From positions 1 to 42,356 of the forward strand of contig CYKH01000021.1 in assembly GCA_001460835.1 (NCBI GenBank): 42,356 nucleotides of DNA, read 5' to 3'. Of this stretch, positions 17,515 to 26,144 are shown in pieces. The notes under the pieces were generated by a model. That model ran no database searches. It saw nothing but the letters and a program-made list of their open reading frames with translations, and was not told the DNA's origin. How positions within the stretch are numbered: position 1 is the stretch's first letter; each line of letters begins with the position of its first letter. Both the position numbers and the translations under genes were made by a program. The DNA is from Bodo saltans. Its lineage: Eukaryota > Euglenozoa > Kinetoplastea > Eubodonida > Bodonidae.

Positions 17515-20178
17515 ATGAGCACGGAGGATTGGCGGCACAAACTCATCACCGTCTTCGGATGGTCCTTTGACTTCTTTACCGTTGCCGTCAGCATCACCGA
17601 CGTCATCTCAGACCTCCTCGTCGCCGTGCAATTCCTGCGTGATGGGCACACTCTGTGGGCATGGCTTGTGTTTGGCGCATTTATCAATTCTTCGTTTGTG
17701 TACTCCATAGTCCTAACTAACGTTATGTCTGGCGAGCACAACCCCGAATTTTCTGTCAATGGCAAACATGTCATCAACAGGCGGTTTCGGAAGCTAAGTG
17801 GATTGGTTCGGTTTTTCATGATTCTTCCGTTTTCACAGCTCGCACCGACCGGGATGTACGTGTTTCAAACGTTTGTCATGCCGCACTGGCGAAGAAAGGC
17901 TGATGATGAGGCAACCAGGTTATCATCATCGTTGAGAGTGAGCGGGGGACGTGCGCAAGGATATGGTACAGGGATGATGAGCGATGCAGACGTCCCGGTA
18001 GCACTTGCCGCTGTTCACCGAGAAGAAGTCGATGCGGTACAGGGGACGTTCACTGTCGTTGGGCGGCTGCAGGACGCCGTCAAGCGGCAGGTCATCACGC
18101 ACGGTATGCTGTTCGCGGAGACGATCGTCGAGAGCATCCCGCAGTCGATCATCCAGCTACTGGCGATCACGTTCCTGGGGACGCCGTCGACGCTGCAGGT
18201 GGTGTCGATGGCGCTGTCGATCCTGTCGGTGGTGAGCAAGGCGTACTTCCTGAGCTTGTCCGCTTGCCTGCGAGTGTTTGTGTTCAAGTTCAGTGTGCTT
18301 TCGTTCGACGTACTAAGCATGTTCTACATCTTCTCGACGATTCTCTCGAAGGAACGGTCACAGGACGTTGGCCTGTTCGGCTCGGACTCGCTGCGTGTGT
18401 CAAATCTGACGTACGCGTGGTTCGTGAAGCTGGTGGCCATGGCGGCGCTCACCATTTTTTTTATCGCCGTCGTTCTGCTAAGTGCCGTTATCATTGAGAG
18501 GCTCCGGACCGCCCGAAATTCTTGTTGCTGCAGATTTAACGCTCGTCACATGCTGCGCTTCTGTTTGTGCGTCATTGGCGTCGTTCTTTCCGTCATTCCT
18601 GTGATGCTTGTGCAAGAGTCGGCCAAGCTCTCGTGGTTGTTGATTTTTCTTGTGCGTTGGGAGCCAAAGTTCACAGACGTTGCTCTGGGAAGTTTGGTCT
18701 ACGCATTTCTTGAACGAGTTTCAAGTGGAGACGGCGCGACAGAAGAACTTCGAGAGCGGCAAGTGCATTTTATGAGACACTTGGAAATGAAATGCCCCGA
18801 TACGTTTCCTACCTACAACAACGTCGCCGATCGCATTCGTGTTGTCGGTCCATTTTTATACAGGCACATTGATTTTCTTTGCGAGGTCGAAGGAGAGTTT
18901 CTTGCGAAGTATCGAAACGCGTATGAGGCGTCGCAAACATTGTTACCGACTGGTGCAAGGAAGTATCATTGCGACTACATTCGGAGAGGATACACACCGC
19001 TTTCCAACATTTACGCAATCGATGGGCATCCTCTTGGATACTTAAACTATTCGATGGAGCTGGGGTCTTTGGATCACAGCGATCGTCTTGTGTCAGATGA
19101 ACTGCAAGATGTGGTTGCAAAGCGATGGGCTGCGTACGAAGCGTCCATTGTATCGTTTCGTCGAACAAAGCGAAACGATCTCGAGTCAATTTACCGAACA
19201 CAAACCATTGCTGTTCTTGCGGAATGTCTCAGAGATCAAGAGGTGCATCAGATTCTTGCCGAGTACCGAAAAGCGAAGATGATTCTATCCACCCCCTGGG
19301 CCGCTATCGAGACGGGACACGCCACAGAGCCAGACTGCTCGATCGACATTGAAAATCAACTATCGCGACCACCACTACTACGGCAACATCAACAGCGGCA
19401 CACTAATCATTTGCGCGATGGCCTTGGGGACCTCCTTATTAACAGACACCACGATGAGCCGAACGCACAGGTTGGGGTCATGCATCTGTCTCAGTACAGT
19501 GAGCCTATCAACCCGTGGACAAAGATTCTGCGTGAAGAAGTCATAGTAACGCCTAAGCAGTTGTCTGGCATTGCACAAACCAATGGCTTTCACGAAAAAC
19601 TTGAACAGTGGAAATTTGAACGGATTTTCCATCCCAAGCGCCTTGAATATTTTTTTGAGGACTCACCTGAACGTGGACCGCCGCTAGAACTGATCTCCGT
19701 CAATCACGCAATCCAATTGCGTACGCACAACGTGTTCGGCTATCTGTTTTGGTTTTGGTTTGTCATCAATGCGGTAGCAAACTGCGGATTTTCGATTGCA
19801 TTTGTGTTCGTTGCGTTTGCGACGACACCGCAAAATTTACTGCAAAAGTTTTGTTTCTGGTTTTCCATTGGGTTTCTCATCCTGGCTTTGTGCACGCTAC
19901 CAGGATTTATTCGATACTGGCACCTGTTGCCTTGTCTCTCAACCCTTTGCACGATGCTTAACCGTGCGGTTGATCCAATTGTCGCAGCACACGATACGGT
20001 TGTGTCGTATTACGATGTCAGCACAGAGGCGGTACTTGCCAGCACAGCACCTCATGAACTATTGCCCGAGGATTTGCGATCTGTTGTGGCTCATTTATTA
20101 GGAAGCAATGCTGTTGACAAAAGCGAACTGACTCGCGACGAATGCGTCGGAATGAAACGCAAGTATCGCAGAATCTAG
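17515..20178 (+). CDS. XK-related (XKR family) multi-pass membrane protein
   Basis: XKR proteins are polytopic plasma-membrane proteins; some animal members are phospholipid scramblases. This 887-residue protein starts with an XKR-like pair of helices (SITDVISDLLVAVQFLRDG). It also carries the hallmark AETIVESIPQSIIQLLAI at about residues 200-217, matching the family's ESxPQxxLQ segment. I see roughly nine to ten membrane segments: about seven to eight in the first 390 residues and two more near 741-805. The long soluble region between (about 400-740) has no recognised domain and is much larger than in animal XKRs of about 400-450 residues. No caspase-type regulation can be inferred. One segment (18061-18270) has strikingly different codon use from the rest, described in the findings. 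Scramblase activity is unproven. Confidence 0.7.
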   Translation: MSTEDWRHKLITVFGWSFDFFTVAVSITDVISDLLVAVQFLRDGHTLWAWLVFGAFINSSFVYSIVLTNVMSGEHNPEFSVNGKHVINRRFRKLSGLVRFFMILPFSQLAPTGMYVFQTFVMPHWRRKADDEATRLSSSLRVSGGRAQGYGTGMMSDADVPVALAAVHREEVDAVQGTFTVVGRLQDAVKRQVITHGMLFAETIVESIPQSIIQLLAITFLGTPSTLQVVSMALSILSVVSKAYFLSLSACLRVFVFKFSVLSFDVLSMFYIFSTILSKERSQDVGLFGSDSLRVSNLTYAWFVKLVAMAALTIFFIAVVLLSAVIIERLRTARNSCCCRFNARHMLRFCLCVIGVVLSVIPVMLVQESAKLSWLLIFLVRWEPKFTDVALGSLVYAFLERVSSGDGATEELRERQVHFMRHLEMKCPDTFPTYNNVADRIRVVGPFLYRHIDFLCEVEGEFLAKYRNAYEASQTLLPTGARKYHCDYIRRGYTPLSNIYAIDGHPLGYLNYSMELGSLDHSDRLVSDELQDVVAKRWAAYEASIVSFRRTKRNDLESIYRTQTIAVLAECLRDQEVHQILAEYRKAKMILSTPWAAIETGHATEPDCSIDIENQLSRPPLLRQHQQRHTNHLRDGLGDLLINRHHDEPNAQVGVMHLSQYSEPINPWTKILREEVIVTPKQLSGIAQTNGFHEKLEQWKFERIFHPKRLEYFFEDSPERGPPLELISVNHAIQLRTHNVFGYLFWFWFVINAVANCGFSIAFVFVAFATTPQNLLQKFCFWFSIGFLILALCTLPGFIRYWHLLPCLSTLCTMLNRAVDPIVAAHDTVVSYYDVSTEAVLASTAPHELLPEDLRSVVAHLLGSNAVDKSELTRDECVGMKRKYRRI

Positions 20179-20485
20179 GTCCCATCTCCTCCCTTTTTTT
20201 CATTTTTTGATTGTTTATTTTCAGAAAAACAAAAAATGTTTTTCTGTTGCTCCCAAACACAGTTGCTCTAAATTTGGGATCGTCGTAAGAGCCTAATCGT
20301 TTCGTTGCTTCATTTACCCCCTTTTAACCTACCCGTATTCTTTGTTCACCAACCACTTGGTGATGGCATCAAAATCCTTACCGGAACTACTTTTTTCGTC
20401 TCGTTTTATCCTTGCCTTTTCCCACACAGAACGAAGAACCCCTCGGGGACCACACACCACACAATCACAGAGAAGAATCCCGCGG
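20179..20485. other. Intergenic spacer and TDR1 leader
   Basis: This holds a T-rich 3' UTR region, a pyrimidine-rich stretch and, from 20413, the conserved splice site and 5' leader of the TDR1-like gene. No separate gene is supported; in-frame ATGs upstream of the acceptor would not be in the mature mRNA. Confidence 0.6.
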
Positions 20486-20494
20486 ATGTCCGTG
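20413..20494 (+). repeat. 82-bp TDR1 leader repeat, copy 1 (splice acceptor + 5' UTR + start)
   Basis: These 82 bases are identical to 22076-22157, where the match is cut off by the N gap. The block begins in the polypyrimidine tract, includes the acceptor AG at 20428-20429 and a 56-base leader, and runs into the first coding bases. Upstream sequence differs between copies. Confidence 0.9.
20428..20429 (+). promoter_or_regulatory. Candidate spliced-leader acceptor (AG) for TDR1 copy 1
   Basis: CCTTTTCCCACACAG lies 56 bases before the ATG at 20486. The same acceptor and spacing recur at 22091-22092 before the second copy, which supports its use. Confidence 0.6.
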
Positions 20495-21811
20495 ACGCTC
20501 TACTGGAACAAGATCTGCCCGTTCGTGCAGCGCGCGTGGATCACGCTGATCGAGAAGCGTGTCGCCTTCGAGCTGGTCTACGTCCCGCTGAGCGGCGGCA
20601 CGCCCGCGTGGTACGCCGAGATCAACCCGCGCGCCACCGTGCCCACGCTCAAGCACGGCGACCGCATCGTGTTCGAGTCGAACCTGATCGCGCAGTACGT
20701 CGACGACACCTTCGACCCCAAGCAGAGCCTGTTCCCCGGCTCCGCCTACGACCGCCACCGCGTGCGCTTCTTCCTGGAGCAGGTCGGCGAGTTCGTCGGG
20801 TCCGCGTACGGCTTCCTGTCGGACCGCGCCGGCAAGGACGAGTTCGAGGCAAACGTCAAGAACCTTGAGAAGCTGCTCGCGGAGCAGAGCCCCAGCGGCC
20901 CGTTCTTCCTCGGCGACACCTTCTCGCTCGCCGACATCGCGCTGGTGCCCTTCCTCGACCGCTTCCGCCACACGCTGTTCGCCTTCGTCGACGGCTACGA
21001 CATCTTCGCGAGCGCGCCGCGCCTCAAGGCGTTGCACGCCGCGGCCACCCTGCGCCCCAGCGTGTTCCAGACCAACCAGTCGGGCGCGTTCTACATCGAC
21101 GCGTACAAGGGCTACGTCAGCGGCGGGCCCGTGGAGCCGACGAAGCGCCCGCTCAAGCTGTACACGAACGGCAACTGCCCGTTCTGCGAGAGGGTGAAGA
21201 TCGCGCTCGCGCTCAAGGGCATCGTCGTCGACGAGGTTGAGATCGACCTCGCCGACCCGCCCGCGTGGTACGCCGCCGACATCAACCCCCGCGGCACCGT
21301 CCCCGCGCTTGCGCTGGGCGACGGCCGCATCGTGCACGAGTCGAACCTCATCGTCGCGTACTTCGACGAGGAGTACGCGGCCGAGGAGGGCAAGCCCGCG
21401 CTGGTGCCCACCGACGGCCTTGCGCGCTACCAGCAGAACCTGTTCCTGGAGGCGGCGAGCGGCCTCGTCGGCGCCGGCTACGGGCTCCTGTTCGGCAAGG
21501 GCGCGGACGAGAAGCGCGCGGCGCTGCAGGAGGCTGCGCGCCCCGTCGAGGACCTGCTCGCGCAGCAGTCCGCCGGCCCGTTCTTCTTCGGCGCGGAGCC
21601 GTCGCTCGCCGACCTCAGCGTCCTAACGCACCTGGTGCGCTTCAGCGCCAGCCTGCCGGAGTTCGGCAACGGCTACGCGCTCTTCACCGAGTTCCCGCGC
21701 CTCGGCGCCCTCGTGAAGGCGGCCCGCGAGCACCCCGTCATCGGCAAGGTGCTCAAGGAGCCCGAGGCGTACCTCGCCATCATCCGCGCGCGCATCGCCA
21801 AGAGCGCCTGA
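20486..21811 (+). CDS. TDR1: Thiol-dependent reductase, Tc52/TDR1-like two-domain GST-fold enzyme
   Basis: This 441-residue protein consists of two fused omega/lambda-type GST units, the architecture of Trypanosoma cruzi Tc52 and Leishmania TDR1, which perform thiol transfer and reduction with glutathione or trypanothione. Unit 1 starts MSVTLYWNKICPFVQRAW with C11 in CPFV. Unit 2 starts near residue 224 with GNCPFCERVKIAL, where C231-x-x-C234 resembles a glutaredoxin dithiol site. Both halves contain the WYAxxINPRxTVP cis-Pro segment and the ESNLI motif, so they arose by internal duplication. G/C-ending codons are nearly universal, for example all but one of the first 65 or so, which suggests very high expression. 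I chose ATG 20486 because it follows the conserved splice acceptor. A second copy starts at 22149. Confidence 0.9.
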   Translation: MSVTLYWNKICPFVQRAWITLIEKRVAFELVYVPLSGGTPAWYAEINPRATVPTLKHGDRIVFESNLIAQYVDDTFDPKQSLFPGSAYDRHRVRFFLEQVGEFVGSAYGFLSDRAGKDEFEANVKNLEKLLAEQSPSGPFFLGDTFSLADIALVPFLDRFRHTLFAFVDGYDIFASAPRLKALHAAATLRPSVFQTNQSGAFYIDAYKGYVSGGPVEPTKRPLKLYTNGNCPFCERVKIALALKGIVVDEVEIDLADPPAWYAADINPRGTVPALALGDGRIVHESNLIVAYFDEEYAAEEGKPALVPTDGLARYQQNLFLEAASGLVGAGYGLLFGKGADEKRAALQEAARPVEDLLAQQSAGPFFFGAEPSLADLSVLTHLVRFSASLPEFGNGYALFTEFPRLGALVKAAREHPVIGKVLKEPEAYLAIIRARIAKSA

Positions 21812-22148
21812 TCTTTCTCTCGGTCAGACGGCGCCAAGAAAATGCATATTTATACCAAACAATGCCGTGGAAGACCCACGCAGCCAGAGCCGGGTGGAGG
21901 AAAAACAACGTCCAACCCGCCTCACTCATCTTCTCCCCTTGAACTCGCTTACGCTTTATCTTCCCGCGATTCGTTATCCGGCGATCATGCGCTTATTCCT
22001 CGACGTCAAGCAGCACGTCATTTTGCTACCCCCACGAGGTGCTCTGTGAACCTTTTCTACTCCCTCCTTTTTTTGTGCCTTTTCCCACACAGAACGAAGA
22101 ACCCCTCGGGGACCACACACCACACAATCACAGAGAAGAATCCCGCGG
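21812..22148. other. Spacer between tandem TDR1 copies
   Basis: This is the intergenic region of the TDR1 array: a copy-1 3' UTR with no coding signal, a pyrimidine tract (about 22050-22087), then the 82-base conserved leader ending at the copy-2 ATG. No RNA gene is seen. Confidence 0.65.
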
Positions 22149-22157
22149 ATGTCCGTG
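22076..22157 (+). repeat. 82-bp TDR1 leader repeat, copy 2 (runs into the gap)
   Basis: This block is identical to 20413-20494, with the acceptor AG at 22091-22092 and the ATG at 22149. The match continues up to the first N, so the true repeat is longer than what is visible. Confidence 0.9.
22149..22157 (+). CDS. TDR1: Second TDR1-like gene, only the first three codons before the gap
   Basis: ATGTCCGTG here equals the first three codons of the gene at 20486 and follows an identical 56-base leader and splice acceptor. The rest lies in, or was lost to, the N run. A full copy would need about 1.3 kb, far more than the 300 Ns. The after-gap sequence is already the leader of the GST gene. Confidence 0.75.
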
Positions 22158-22457
22158 NNNNNNNNNNNNNNNNNNNNNNNNNNNNNNNNNNNNNNNNNNN
22201 NNNNNNNNNNNNNNNNNNNNNNNNNNNNNNNNNNNNNNNNNNNNNNNNNNNNNNNNNNNNNNNNNNNNNNNNNNNNNNNNNNNNNNNNNNNNNNNNNNNN
22301 NNNNNNNNNNNNNNNNNNNNNNNNNNNNNNNNNNNNNNNNNNNNNNNNNNNNNNNNNNNNNNNNNNNNNNNNNNNNNNNNNNNNNNNNNNNNNNNNNNNN
22401 NNNNNNNNNNNNNNNNNNNNNNNNNNNNNNNNNNNNNNNNNNNNNNNNNNNNNNNNN
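22158..22457. other. Assembly gap (300 N)
   Basis: There are exactly 300 unknown bases. The gap falls inside a tandem repeat of near-identical genes, a typical place for a short-read assembly to break. Its length is probably nominal. Confidence 0.98.
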
Positions 22458-22502
22458 TCTTTCTGTACTTTATTGCAAGAAAAAAGAATAATCATCGTAT
22501 TT

Positions 22503-23249
22503 ATGGGCTGCTCGGCTTCCGCTCAATCTGGCACTACTATCGCCGCATCCGAAACCAAGCAACACGCTAGCGGATTAAAGCTTTATTACTTCCCCGCCAG
22601 CCAGCCCAGCCGCGCTGTTGCGTGGTTCATCGAGAAGCACAACCTCAACATCCCTTTTGAGGTTGTCGACATCCTGCACGGCGAGAGCGCCACCCCCGAG
22701 TACACCGCCAAGAACCCCTTCCAAGGCGTCCCACTGCTGCAGCTCGCTGACGGCTCGTACCTGTCCGAGTCGTCTGCGATCCTGAACTACCTTGCGGCCA
22801 GCAACAAGATTGAGTCCGAGTACCCCATCGCGGACCCACTCACAATTGCCCGCATCCACGAAGCGCAACTGCGCCACGATGCACTCACCCGCACCGTGAC
22901 AACCAAGGTCCTGCGTCCCGCTCTGCACGGTGCGATGAGCGGCACAGCCACGGATGCCATCAAGGAATCGGTTGAGCAGAACAGCGGGGACCTTGTGTGG
23001 GCCCTCGAGCACATCAACGGTGTCCTTGGCAAGACTGCGTTCATTGCCGGCGACTCCCTCACTGTCGTCGACTACCTTGTGACATGCGAGCTCAACCAGC
23101 TCCCCCTGCTTGAGAAGTTCACCGGTGACAAGCTGCGCGTCGCGTCGTACCCCAACATCGCCCGTTACCTCGAGGTGATGAAGAAGGTCGATGGACACGA
23201 TAAGCAGCTCGTGTTCCTCACCGGCCTTGCCGCTAAGATCCTCGCGTAA
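22503..23249 (+). CDS. Theta-like glutathione S-transferase with N-terminal acylation signal
   Basis: This 248-residue GST conjugates or reduces electrophiles with glutathione. The N-terminal thioredoxin-like domain begins LKLYYFPASQPSRAVAWF, with a Ser-based theta-class active-site segment (SQPSRA). It continues with NPFQGVPLL (cis-Pro) and LSESSAILNYLA (glutathione-binding Glu-Ser). The C-terminal helical domain includes AGDSLTVVDYL. Ahead of the fold is an 18-20 residue extension starting MGCSASAQ: Gly2 and Ser6 fit N-myristoylation, and Cys3 could be palmitoylated, a combination used by kinetoplastid flagellar-membrane proteins. I therefore infer membrane attachment. The start is the first ATG after the gap; the 45 bases between include an acceptor-like TTGCAAG. 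A partial near-identical copy opens the window. Confidence 0.88.
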   Translation: MGCSASAQSGTTIAASETKQHASGLKLYYFPASQPSRAVAWFIEKHNLNIPFEVVDILHGESATPEYTAKNPFQGVPLLQLADGSYLSESSAILNYLAASNKIESEYPIADPLTIARIHEAQLRHDALTRTVTTKVLRPALHGAMSGTATDAIKESVEQNSGDLVWALEHINGVLGKTAFIAGDSLTVVDYLVTCELNQLPLLEKFTGDKLRVASYPNIARYLEVMKKVDGHDKQLVFLTGLAAKILA

Positions 23250-23564
23250 GCGTTGCTTAGCACCGAATGGCGCAGTGTTCAAACCTGTTGAAACAGGCTT
23301 CCGTGCCCTTTGGGTATGCTCCCCCTGCCTCCCAACGAAAACTTTGCTTTGAACACGACAAAAAGCATGGCTGACGACTCAAGACGATTCTTTTCCATTT
23401 TTCGATGAACGGCTACGTTAAAGACAAAAAACGCAAATTCTTTATGGATTCATATGAAACCCCTTTTTCTTTTGCTTTGAGTATTGCTCTGTTAACAACA
23501 TGTGTTTTACTTCAAAAAAATATTTGCTTCTTCTTTATTTGCCGTCTGGGTAGCATTCTAGATA
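23250..23564. other. Intergenic spacer, no gene
   Basis: This holds the GST 3' UTR with a short hairpin-forming inverted repeat at about 23284-23297, then T-rich sequence leading to a pyrimidine tract (about 23526-23540) and an acceptor-like GGGTAG before the AP-3 beta ATG. No coding signal is seen. Confidence 0.6.
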
Positions 23565-26144
23565 ATGTCTCGTGCAGTGATCGCTGAAAAGGCCACTCAC
23601 GCTGGTGAACGTGCTCGGGAAATGCTCGACAACTCAGGTGGTGTGGTATCACGTGCTCGCTCCTTGGTGTCTGGTGATGCGCAATTCTTCACCGCCCAAC
23701 CGAAAATTGATCAAATCCGTAAGGATCTTGAATCGGACTCCATTCAGGAGAAAAAAGACGCCATGAAGCGTGTCATTGCACAAATTTGCAAAGGCAACGA
23801 CATGTCGATTTTGTTCGCGGATGTGGTAAAGAACATTCTCATTCAATCCATTGAACTGCGTAAGTTGATTTACTACTTCATTGTACACTACGCCGAAGAC
23901 CGTCCCAACGAAGCGTTGCTCGCAATTTCCGCGTTCCAGAAGGATCTTGTGGACCCCAGCATGCACGTGCGCTCCCTCGCCCTGCGCATGCTCAGTTCCA
24001 TCCGAATCCCCGCGATTCACCCAGTTGTGATGCTCGCCGTCAAGAAGAGCTGCAGTGACATGTCTCCCATTGTTCGTAAGACTGCCGCCATTTCCTTGTC
24101 ACAAATTCACTCCGTCACCAACGGTGAAGAATCCATCGATGTGATGACAGACCTGATCGGCCAGCTCATTGGCGATCGCTCTCCTGAAGTGCAAGGAGCA
24201 GCTGCCTTGTCGATGATGGAGATCTGCCCCAACCGCATGGACCTCATCCACCGCCACTTCCGTAAGTTGTGCCGATCGATGATCGAGGCCGACCCGTGGG
24301 CGCAGACAGTGATCCTGCACATTCTTCTCCGCTACGCTCGCACTCAGTTCCTCGACCCCAACGTGAAGCATGAGAAGAAGAAGGATCCCAAGGAAGAAGA
24401 GGAGAAGGCTGACGAGAATAGCGACACCGACGATAGCAGCGAAGACGAAAAAGAGCGCCGCTACCGCAACCGCAGCGAGCTGCAGCAGGACTTGCAGATG
24501 GACCCAGATCATCGCCTCCTCCTGTCCGCCGTGAAACCAATGCTGATGAGCATGAACCGCGCTGTGGTGATTGGTGCAGCGTCATTGTACTTCCACATCG
24601 CTCCCGTCAGCGAGTTTGACTTTTGTGTCAAGCCCTTACTTCGCCTCCTTGGCGATACCCTCGAGGGGCACGCGGTGGTGCTCAGCGCCATTCACACTTT
24701 CGTCCTATCTCGCCCAGAACCGTTCATTCCGCACGTGAAGGAGTTCTTCGTCAACGCGGAAGACAACATTCATGTTCGTGAGTTGAAGATCCGAATTATG
24801 TCGAAGCTTGCCACTCCTCACAACTTCACTGCGGTGGTTCATGAATTCCGCTCGTACCTGCGCAGCTTTGACATCCTAAAGGTCGTTGCTGCAATCCGTG
24901 GTCTCTCCCTTGTGGCGTGCTCCGTCGCCGACAGCGCGACTCCGATTATGCGTCTTGTCACTCCGATGCTCTCCCACAAGAACGCTGATGTTGTGACTGA
25001 GTCCGTTGTTGTGCTCCGCCAGCTTGTTGTGCAGGGCACAAACGATAAGACGCACACATGCCGCATCGTTCATAAGCTACTCCAACAAGTGATGGCGGGT
25101 GAGATCAAGTCTGCGACTGCTCGAGCTAGCATCGTGTGGCTTGTGGGTGAGAACATTCCAGTGCACACCGTCATCGCTACCGCGGCGCCTGACTGCTTCC
25201 GCAGCTTCGTTCGCACCTTTACCCAAGAGGATCCTCAGGTGAAGAAACAAGTGTTGATGTTGGGCTCCAAGATCTGGCTCCATCTGGACGGCGAGGGTCA
25301 ACTAGCCGATCGCTTCAAGAAAATGTTCTTCTACGTTCTCGAGCTGGTGAAGTTTGATAACGACTACGACGTCCGTGATCGCGGTCGTATTGTTGAATGC
25401 GCGTTGGATCGCACATCCACCAGCTTTGCAAGCCTCAAGGCGGCCATTCTCGCGCCAAAACCTCTCCCTCAGCAGAACGATCCCTTCCTCGAGAAGGCCA
25501 AGTACCAACTTGGTTCACTCTCCCACCTCATCGGAAACGCGCTTCTCGGATATCAAGAGCTGCCCCCGTGGCCGGAGACCCAGCCCGATCCTACTGCTCG
25601 TGACCCGCCACAAGAAGTCCGCTCCCTTTCACCCTCTACCCAGAGCAGCTACTCAAGCAGTGATTACGATGAGTCTGAGTCCTCCAGCAGTGAAGAATCG
25701 TCAGACGCCGCTTCGTCCTCGGCAGCGTCTTCGTCGTCCGACTCTGATTCTTCTGCATCGAGCAGTGCCTCATCATCGGACTCTTCGGCACCAAAGAAGA
25801 AAAAGGTGGTGGCGACGAAGAAGATCGCCGCCAAGCCGGCTGTCGTTGCAGTTAAGAAGGCAGTCGTGATTGCACGTGTCGTCACCACTGGCGCAAAGCC
25901 TCAGCCCAAGCCTGCTGCTGCAGCAGCAGTGGCAGTCGCAGCAGCAACCGTAGCAGCAACTACCGCTGCTCCTCCTAAGCAGGAGGACGCCAAGGTTACG
26001 GAGGAGCAAGAGGAGCAGCCTACTATCACTCCTGAGCCTCAAGCCGACGAACCTGCTGCCGCCAGTGAGCATGATGCGGAAGAAGCGGAGGAAGAAAAGC
26101 ACGACGAGGAGGCTGCCGAAGACGCCGATGAAGATGACAACTAA
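23565..26144 (+). CDS. AP3B: AP-3 adaptor complex beta subunit
   Basis: The AP-3 beta subunit is one of the two large chains of the AP-3 coat, which sorts cargo from endosomes to lysosome-related organelles; in trypanosomatids AP-3 is needed for acidocalcisomes. The adaptin N-terminal trunk covers about residues 45-650, with typical helical repeats. It includes LRKLIYYFIVHYAED, VRSLALRMLSSIRIP and SDMSPIVRKTAAISL, which match AP-3 beta better than AP-1/2 beta. An acidic loop (Glu/Asp-rich) interrupts the trunk at about 270-300. The hinge (about 686-742) is Ser/Asp/Glu-rich, as in other AP-3 betas, and is followed by a Lys/Ala tract and a Glu/Asp tail to residue 859. A folded ear domain is not apparent. 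The ATG follows a good acceptor. Confidence 0.88.
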   Translation: MSRAVIAEKATHAGERAREMLDNSGGVVSRARSLVSGDAQFFTAQPKIDQIRKDLESDSIQEKKDAMKRVIAQICKGNDMSILFADVVKNILIQSIELRKLIYYFIVHYAEDRPNEALLAISAFQKDLVDPSMHVRSLALRMLSSIRIPAIHPVVMLAVKKSCSDMSPIVRKTAAISLSQIHSVTNGEESIDVMTDLIGQLIGDRSPEVQGAAALSMMEICPNRMDLIHRHFRKLCRSMIEADPWAQTVILHILLRYARTQFLDPNVKHEKKKDPKEEEEKADENSDTDDSSEDEKERRYRNRSELQQDLQMDPDHRLLLSAVKPMLMSMNRAVVIGAASLYFHIAPVSEFDFCVKPLLRLLGDTLEGHAVVLSAIHTFVLSRPEPFIPHVKEFFVNAEDNIHVRELKIRIMSKLATPHNFTAVVHEFRSYLRSFDILKVVAAIRGLSLVACSVADSATPIMRLVTPMLSHKNADVVTESVVVLRQLVVQGTNDKTHTCRIVHKLLQQVMAGEIKSATARASIVWLVGENIPVHTVIATAAPDCFRSFVRTFTQEDPQVKKQVLMLGSKIWLHLDGEGQLADRFKKMFFYVLELVKFDNDYDVRDRGRIVECALDRTSTSFASLKAAILAPKPLPQQNDPFLEKAKYQLGSLSHLIGNALLGYQELPPWPETQPDPTARDPPQEVRSLSPSTQSSYSSSDYDESESSSSEESSDAASSSAASSSSDSDSSASSSASSSDSSAPKKKKVVATKKIAAKPAVVAVKKAVVIARVVTTGAKPQPKPAAAAAVAVAAATVAATTAAPPKQEDAKVTEEQEEQPTITPEPQADEPAAASEHDAEEAEEEKHDEEAAEDADEDDN

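Noticed and set aside
18005-18235. Arg/Ser-rich + strand frame in the GC-rich part of the XKR-like gene
   Set aside because: It is an out-of-frame reading of the GC3 island; Arg/Ser/Trp runs are typical of shadow frames.
20465-21337. Long minus-strand frame opposite the TDR1-like gene (290 residues)
   Set aside because: It is a shadow of the very GC3-rich coding sequence; the composition is a mirror of the + strand codons and it has no recognisable domain.
21842-22570. Frame running through the N gap
   Set aside because: It exists only because Ns do not produce stops; the flanking parts are intergenic sequence and an out-of-frame GST leader.
23284-23297. CCTGT-TGAA-ACAGG hairpin after the GST stop, terminator-like
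   Set aside because: The stem is five base pairs, expected by chance, and bacterial-type terminators do not apply in this genome.
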